Source: JAGNNV01 sp031412915
GTDB lineage: Bacteria > Acidobacteriota > Vicinamibacteria > Fen-336 > JAGNNV01
Direction of reading: 5' to 3'
Length of the DNA: 64,000 bases
NCBI GenBank assembly: GCA_031412915.1
Contig: JANODX010000079.1
Span: 1-64,000, forward strand
A program made the translations under genes and the position numbers. This document shows positions 59,776-64,000 of the stretch, one piece after another (position 1 is the first letter of the stretch; each line of letters opens with the position of its first letter). Under the pieces are notes generated by a model. It did no database searches, was not told where the DNA came from, and saw only the letters and a list, made by a program, of their open reading frames with translations.

Positions 59776-60915
59776 ATGAGAACCGAGCAGAATCGATGGA
59801 GTGAAGGGAAGGGCTGGGAACCGGCGGCCCCAGGGAGATTGGGCGCGTCGGCGCAGCTGGTCCTGCTCTTCGGCAGCCGGGACATATTGAAGAGCGGGGC
59901 GCAGTTCGGCCTGGTTCGGAAAGCCTTCCCCAAAGCTCACCTGCTGGGGTGCTCGACCGCCGGTGAAATCTGCGGGACGCAGGTGTCCGATGATTCCCTC
60001 GTGACCACCGCGGTCGAGTTCGAGCACACGGAGGTTCGCGGGGCAAGGGTCAGGATCGGCGAGGTGAAAGACAGCTACGAGGCCGGCGAACGTCTGGCCC
60101 AGGGCCTGGAGAAGAAAGGGCTGGCGCACGTCTTCGTCCTCTCCGACGGTCTGAAGGTCAACGGCAGCGACCTCGTCCGCGGCCTGAGCGAACACCTGCC
60201 CGCGACCGTCTCCATTACCGGCGGGCTCTCGGGAGACGGCGCCAATTTTCTCGAGACCTTCGTCATATGGGACGGCCCGGCGGAACGGGAGGTCGTGGCC
60301 GCCGTGGGTTTCTACGGGGATCGCCTCAAAGTCGGATACGGCTCGCTGGGCGGCTGGGATTCCTTCGGCCCGGAGCGCCTGATCACGCGCTCGCAGGGAA
60401 ACATCCTGTATGAGCTGGACGGGAAATCGGCCCTCGACCTGTACCGGAAATACCTGGGTGAGCACGCCCACGGCCTTCCCGCCACCGGGCTTCTCTTTCC
60501 CCTGAGCCTCAGAATGAACCAGGACGAAACCGCCGTGGTCCGCACGATCCTGTCCATCGACGAAGCGGACAAGAGCATGGTCTTTGCCGGGGATGTTCCC
60601 CAGGGAGCCTACGCCCGCCTCATGAAAGCCAACTTCGACCGCCTGATCGACGGCTCCATCGGCGCGGCCAGGACCAGTATGGGGGCCGCGAGTTCCTCTT
60701 CCCCCGACCTGGCCGTCCTGATCAGCTGCGTGGGCCGGAAGCTGGTCCTGAAGCAGAGAGTCGAGGAAGAAGTGGAAGGTGTGCGCGAGGTCCTGGGCGA
60801 GCGATCCACCCTGGCCGGCTTCTATTCCTATGGGGAAATCTCGCCGTTCACGCCGCATGCGAAGTGCGAGCTGCACAACCAGACCATGACCATCACCACG
60901 TTCTTGGAGAACTGA
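59776..60915 (+). CDS. FIST-domain sensory protein
   Basis: The 379-residue product shows the FIST N domain (AQLVLLFGSRDILKSGAQFG, AFPKAHLLGCSTAGEICGTQ, 'ATVSITGGLSGDGANF', 'VVAAVGFYGDRLKVGYGSLG') and then the FIST C domain ('LYRKYLGEHAHGLPATGLLF', 'GDVPQGAYARLMKANFDRLI', 'LVLKQRVEEEVEGVREVLGE', 'GFYSYGEISPFTPHAKCELH'). FIST domains bind small ligands, thought to be amino acids, and feed signalling proteins. The complete set of motifs fits a full-length cytoplasmic protein. The PAS-GGDEF-EAL gene begins 3 bp after the stop, so the two work together. Confidence 0.92.
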   Translation: MRTEQNRWSEGKGWEPAAPGRLGASAQLVLLFGSRDILKSGAQFGLVRKAFPKAHLLGCSTAGEICGTQVSDDSLVTTAVEFEHTEVRGARVRIGEVKDSYEAGERLAQGLEKKGLAHVFVLSDGLKVNGSDLVRGLSEHLPATVSITGGLSGDGANFLETFVIWDGPAEREVVAAVGFYGDRLKVGYGSLGGWDSFGPERLITRSQGNILYELDGKSALDLYRKYLGEHAHGLPATGLLFPLSLRMNQDETAVVRTILSIDEADKSMVFAGDVPQGAYARLMKANFDRLIDGSIGAARTSMGAASSSSPDLAVLISCVGRKLVLKQRVEEEVEGVREVLGERSTLAGFYSYGEISPFTPHAKCELHNQTMTITTFLEN

Positions 60916-60918
60916 TCG

Positions 60919-62811
60919 ATGGAGCCGCTGCACAGCCTGCTGAGACGGCAGTTGAAGCCCCCAAACGGCGATCTGAGCGCCGTCCCGGAGGAATGGCGCG
61001 CCTTCATCCAGGCCGTCAACGAGGCCTATCGCCAGTTCGACGACGATCGCACGATGCTGGAGCGTTCCATGGAGCTCAGTTCCCAGGAGTTGCTCCAGGC
61101 CAATGCCGACCTCAAGGCGAAGAACGAGGCCCGTTTCCAGGCGACCTTCAACCAGGCCGCGGTGGGTCTCGCCCATGTGTCGCCGCAGGGGCAGTTCACC
61201 CTGGTCAACCGAAGGCTCTGCGAGATCCTGGGCTACCGCGAGGCCGACATCATCGGCAGGACGGTGAAGGACATCTCCTTCCCGGCGGACCGCGACGTCG
61301 CCGACAAACTCGTCCTAAGCCTGCACCGCGGCGAGATCGACAAGTTCTCGCTCGAGAAGCGCTACCTCCACGCGAACGGAGCCGCTCTCTGGGTGAACCT
61401 CACGGTGGCGTCCGTCCGCACTCCCGAAGGCGATGTCGACTACGACGTGTCCGTGATCGAAGACATCACCGAACGCAAGCGGATCGAAGGCGAACTCGAG
61501 CAGATGGCCAAGTACGACACCCTGTCGGGCCTGCCGAACCGCAACCTGCTCCAGGACCGGCTGGGCCTCGCCCAGGCGCGGGCGCGGCGCCTCGGCCAGC
61601 CGCTCGGGCTGGCCCTCTTCGATCTGGACCGGTTCAAGGAGGTCAACGACAGCCTCGGGCACTCCGCAGGCGACGCGCTGTTGTACGAGCTGGCTCAGCG
61701 GCTCAAGTCCAACATGCGCTATACGGACACCGTGGCCCGCCTCGGCGGCGACGAATTCACCGTGCTCATCGAGGGCTGTTCCAACCGCGAGCAGATAGGT
61801 GTCGCCGCGGCCAAGATCCACCGTCTCTTCAACGTGCCCTTCATGGCCAACGGCCAGGAGGTGTACTCCACCGCGAGTATCGGGGTGTGCGTCTATCCGG
61901 AGGACGGGGAGGATTTCACCGAGCTCATCAAGAACGCCGACATCGCGATGTATGCGGCGAAGCGCGACGGAGGCGACGCCGTGCGCTTCTACGCCAGCGA
62001 CCAGCAGGTGAAATCGTCGGACCAGATCAGCATGCACGGGCAGTTGCGCCGCGCCCTCGAACGTGAGGAGTTCGAACTGCATTACCAGCCCAAGGTCGAG
62101 GTCCGAAGCGGCAGGGTGTTGGGTGTCGAGGCCCTGATCCGCTGGCGCAGCCCGGAGCGGGGGCTGGTCATGCCCCTGGAGTTCATCAAGCTTGCCGAAG
62201 ACACCGGCCTGATCGTGCCCATTGGCGAATGGGTGCTCGGCAAGGCCTGTCGCGATCTGCGGGAGTGGCGGGACAGCGGACTCCCCGACCTCGCGGTCGC
62301 GGTGAACCTCTCCACCCGCCAGTTCCGCGACCAGGGTCTCACCGCCATGGTCGCGGCCGCCCTCTCCCATAGCGGCCTCGACCCGAGGAGCCTCGAACTT
62401 GAGATCACCGAGAGCGTGATGATGGAGCAGACCACTCACACCACGAGCATCCTCGACGCCCTGGTGGGCATCGGGGTGCGGATTTCGATCGACGATTTCG
62501 GCACCGGCTACTCGAGCCTGGCCTACCTGAAACGCTTTCCCGTGCAGGCTCTTAAGATCGACCGGGGCTTCGTGCGCGACATCGAAACCGACCACGACGA
62601 CGCCGCCATCGTGAAGGCGATCGTGCAACTCGCCCACTCCATGAATCTGGGCGTGATCGCCGAGGGCGTCGAGACCGCGGACCAACTCGCCTACCTCACG
62701 TCATTGCATTGCGACGAATACCAGGGCTACCTGTTCAGCAAGCCCCTTCCTGGTGACGAGGTGGCCCGGCTGATTCGTTCCCAGCGAGCGGGCGAGCTGG
62801 CGGCCGAGTAG
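60919..62811 (+). CDS. PAS-GGDEF-EAL cyclic-di-GMP enzyme
   Basis: The 630-residue product has an N-terminal coiled coil (about residues 35-72), a PAS domain (about 72-190), a GGDEF domain (about 195-360) and an EAL domain (about 375-620). The diguanylate cyclase site is RLGGDEFTVLI with the inhibitory RxxD site RYTD five residues before it. The phosphodiesterase site has EALIRW, EITESVMM, DDFGTGYSSLAYLKRF and EGVET, so both catalytic centres look complete. No membrane helix is seen. It starts 3 bp after the FIST gene, which suggests that FIST ligand sensing controls cyclic-di-GMP. Which activity dominates cannot be read from sequence. Confidence 0.94.
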   Translation: MEPLHSLLRRQLKPPNGDLSAVPEEWRAFIQAVNEAYRQFDDDRTMLERSMELSSQELLQANADLKAKNEARFQATFNQAAVGLAHVSPQGQFTLVNRRLCEILGYREADIIGRTVKDISFPADRDVADKLVLSLHRGEIDKFSLEKRYLHANGAALWVNLTVASVRTPEGDVDYDVSVIEDITERKRIEGELEQMAKYDTLSGLPNRNLLQDRLGLAQARARRLGQPLGLALFDLDRFKEVNDSLGHSAGDALLYELAQRLKSNMRYTDTVARLGGDEFTVLIEGCSNREQIGVAAAKIHRLFNVPFMANGQEVYSTASIGVCVYPEDGEDFTELIKNADIAMYAAKRDGGDAVRFYASDQQVKSSDQISMHGQLRRALEREEFELHYQPKVEVRSGRVLGVEALIRWRSPERGLVMPLEFIKLAEDTGLIVPIGEWVLGKACRDLREWRDSGLPDLAVAVNLSTRQFRDQGLTAMVAAALSHSGLDPRSLELEITESVMMEQTTHTTSILDALVGIGVRISIDDFGTGYSSLAYLKRFPVQALKIDRGFVRDIETDHDDAAIVKAIVQLAHSMNLGVIAEGVETADQLAYLTSLHCDEYQGYLFSKPLPGDEVARLIRSQRAGELAAE

Positions 62812-62832
62812 CGGGGGCCACGCTGTCGCTGG

Positions 62833-63180
62833 TTAGAGGGGTCCCTTGAAGCTCGCGATCGCGTCTTCTTCCGACTCGAACGCCTCCATCACGGTGAGCA
62901 GTCTGGTGAGGGTCAGAAGCTCCCGGACTCTCCTCGTGAGTTTGAGCATCTTCATCCGCCCTCCCCGATTGGCGGTGGTCACGTGAGCCCGCACCAGCTG
63001 GCTTATCCCCGCCGAATCCACATAGGGAACCTCGGCCAGATTGATGACCAGCTTCACCACTCCAGCCTCGGTCACTCTGGTCACCACGTCCCGGAAGTCC
63101 TGCTCACCGTCGCCGAAGACGATCCGGCCCACCACGTCGATGATTGTGATGTCGCCGACCTGGCGTTCGCTGGTTTTCAT
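62833..63180 (-). CDS. STAS-domain anti-sigma-factor antagonist
   Basis: The 115-residue product is a single STAS domain: GDITIIDVVGRIVFGDGEQD, VKLVINLAEVPYVDSAGISQ and LVRAHVTTANRGGRMKMLKL. DSAGIS carries the Ser that is phosphorylated in SpoIIAA/RsbV-type antagonists. I use the ATG at 63180, seven bp behind GGAG, rather than an in-frame start 15-18 bp upstream. The gene ends 21 bp from the convergent PAS-GGDEF-EAL gene. No anti-sigma kinase is encoded nearby, so its partner lies elsewhere. Confidence 0.88.
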   Translation of the reverse strand: MKTSERQVGDITIIDVVGRIVFGDGEQDFRDVVTRVTEAGVVKLVINLAEVPYVDSAGISQLVRAHVTTANRGGRMKMLKLTRRVRELLTLTRLLTVMEAFESEEDAIASFKGPL

Positions 63181-63338
63181 AGGGGTCTCCGCCATCAATA
63201 TACGCCCGCCGCGCCGATCCGGAAGCGACTGGCGGCTTTCCCCTTGACTCGCCAGGGCTGGACGCTTAGAAGAAGAGGGCAGGACTCCCTGGAGAAGGTC
63301 GCGCCAGGGCTCTCTTCCAAGAAAGAAGGACTAAGGAC

Positions 63339-64000
63339 ATGATGAACAAGAAACTTTTGATGTGCCTGCTGGCCCTCTGGGCCTCGAGGGTCGACGCCGA
63401 GACCACGGTGATCCGTGCCGGAAGACTGATCGACCCCGAAACGGGCCGGGCCGCCTCGAACCAGATGATCGTGGTGGAAGGCGAAAAGATCGCCGCGGTC
63501 GGGGCCAGTCTCGCCATCCCCGCGGGTGCTGCGGTGGTGGATCTCTCCGACCTTACTGTCCTTCCCGGCCTCGTGGACTCGCACACCCACCTCGGGCTCA
63601 CCTACAAGGACATTCCGGAGAACAACTACTACTACCTGACCTACGTGATGGAATCGACGCCCCTGCGCGCGATCCAGGCCGCCTCCAACGGCATCCAGCT
63701 TCTGAACTCGGGCTTCACCGTGGTGCGCGACCTGGGCAACAACGCCCTTTATACGGACACCGCGCACCGGATGGCCATCGACCAGGGCTGGATCCCCGGC
63801 CCTACCATCATCAACTCGGGGCTGATCATCGGCGGGATGGGCGGCCAGTTCTGGCCCACGCCCGAGATGGCGAGGCAGCACAACATCGTCTATCCGGAGT
63901 ACCTCGATGCCGACACCAACGACGAGATCGTGAAGGCGGTGCGCGAGAACATGCTGTTCGGGTCGAAGATCATCAAGATCTGCGTGGACTGCAAGCCCTG
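63339..64000 (+). CDS. Exported amidohydrolase (5' part only)
   Basis: The window ends inside this gene; 220 codons are visible. A short signal peptide (NKKLLMCLLALWASRVDA) is followed by TTVIRAGRLIDPETGRAASN and VVDLSDLTVLPGLVDSHTHL. The HTH motif supplies the first metal ligands of the amidohydrolase superfamily. 'GFTVVRDLGNNALYTDTAHR' and 'IPGPTIINSGLIIGGMGGQF' match the Xaa-Pro dipeptidase/imidazolonepropionase-like branch; the later Lys, His and Asp ligands are off the edge. Starts at ATG 63339 or 63342, behind AAGGAC. Confidence 0.85.
   Translation, partial: MMNKKLLMCLLALWASRVDAETTVIRAGRLIDPETGRAASNQMIVVEGEKIAAVGASLAIPAGAAVVDLSDLTVLPGLVDSHTHLGLTYKDIPENNYYYLTYVMESTPLRAIQAASNGIQLLNSGFTVVRDLGNNALYTDTAHRMAIDQGWIPGPTIINSGLIIGGMGGQFWPTPEMARQHNIVYPEYLDADTNDEIVKAVRENMLFGSKIIKICVDCKP

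Noticed and set aside
59710..61176. Minus-strand frame of 488 codons opposite the FIST and PAS-GGDEF-EAL genes
   Set aside because: It spans two genes with unmistakable domain motifs on the plus strand and has no motif of its own.

Overview
The window is high in G+C and reads like the chromosome of a free-living, Gram-negative, Acidobacteriota-like bacterium. That placement is an inference. It rests on a TonB-dependent receptor with an N-terminal carboxypeptidase-regulatory domain, many Tat- or Sec-exported hydrolases and oxidoreductases, clustered PQQ-like beta-propeller proteins, and frequent TTG/GTG starts. I see no rRNA, tRNA, CRISPR array, insertion sequence or prophage.

Layout. 1-5.3 kb: the start of an exported protein, a stretch of gene remnants (PIN, MFS, AMMECR1), a small membrane protein, a ParE/RHH-type toxin-antitoxin pair with a visible operator, an AsmA-family protein and a small exported membrane protein. 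5.3-17.2 kb: a FAD-oxidoreductase/Rieske fusion followed by a UbiB-family kinase, a multi-spanning membrane protein with a 23-residue membrane peptide behind it, a PTPxxx-repeat protein, a broken class A penicillin-binding protein facing a broken YtxH gene, an alpha/beta hydrolase, an orphan FtsX-type permease and a half-size DMT-like transporter. 17.2-30.7 kb: an MFS transporter, a HupE/UreJ-like membrane protein, four consecutive PQQ-like beta-propeller genes, a TonB-dependent receptor and a GMC oxidoreductase. This block looks like a nutrient-uptake and periplasmic-oxidation locus. 30.8-47.6 kb: a nucleotidyltransferase-like pair, a methyltransferase, a thermolysin-fold protease, an NTF2-like protein, two related secreted hydrolases, a Tat-exported class V aminotransferase, a Tat-exported M24 peptidase, an exported esterase, a GT39-type glycosyltransferase with a discoidin-like tail, a beta-lactamase-fold hydrolase and an acyltransferase-like membrane protein. 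More gene remnants lie between these genes. 47.8-59.5 kb: one giant exported protein of 3,883 residues. 59.7-64 kb: a FIST sensor, a PAS-GGDEF-EAL protein, a STAS-domain protein and the start of an amidohydrolase.

Two features stand out. The giant protein has four propeller blocks of about 600 residues. In each block I count exactly 14 'F/Y-VAVG...TSxDGxxWT' units, with a cysteine at matching places in units 8 and 9, and eleven Calx-beta domains lie around the blocks. Separately, about ten recognisable gene fragments are scattered between intact genes, each keeping only part of a known family. This suggests a chromosome segment that has lost genes through many small deletions. All family names come from motif recognition by eye; no database search was run.
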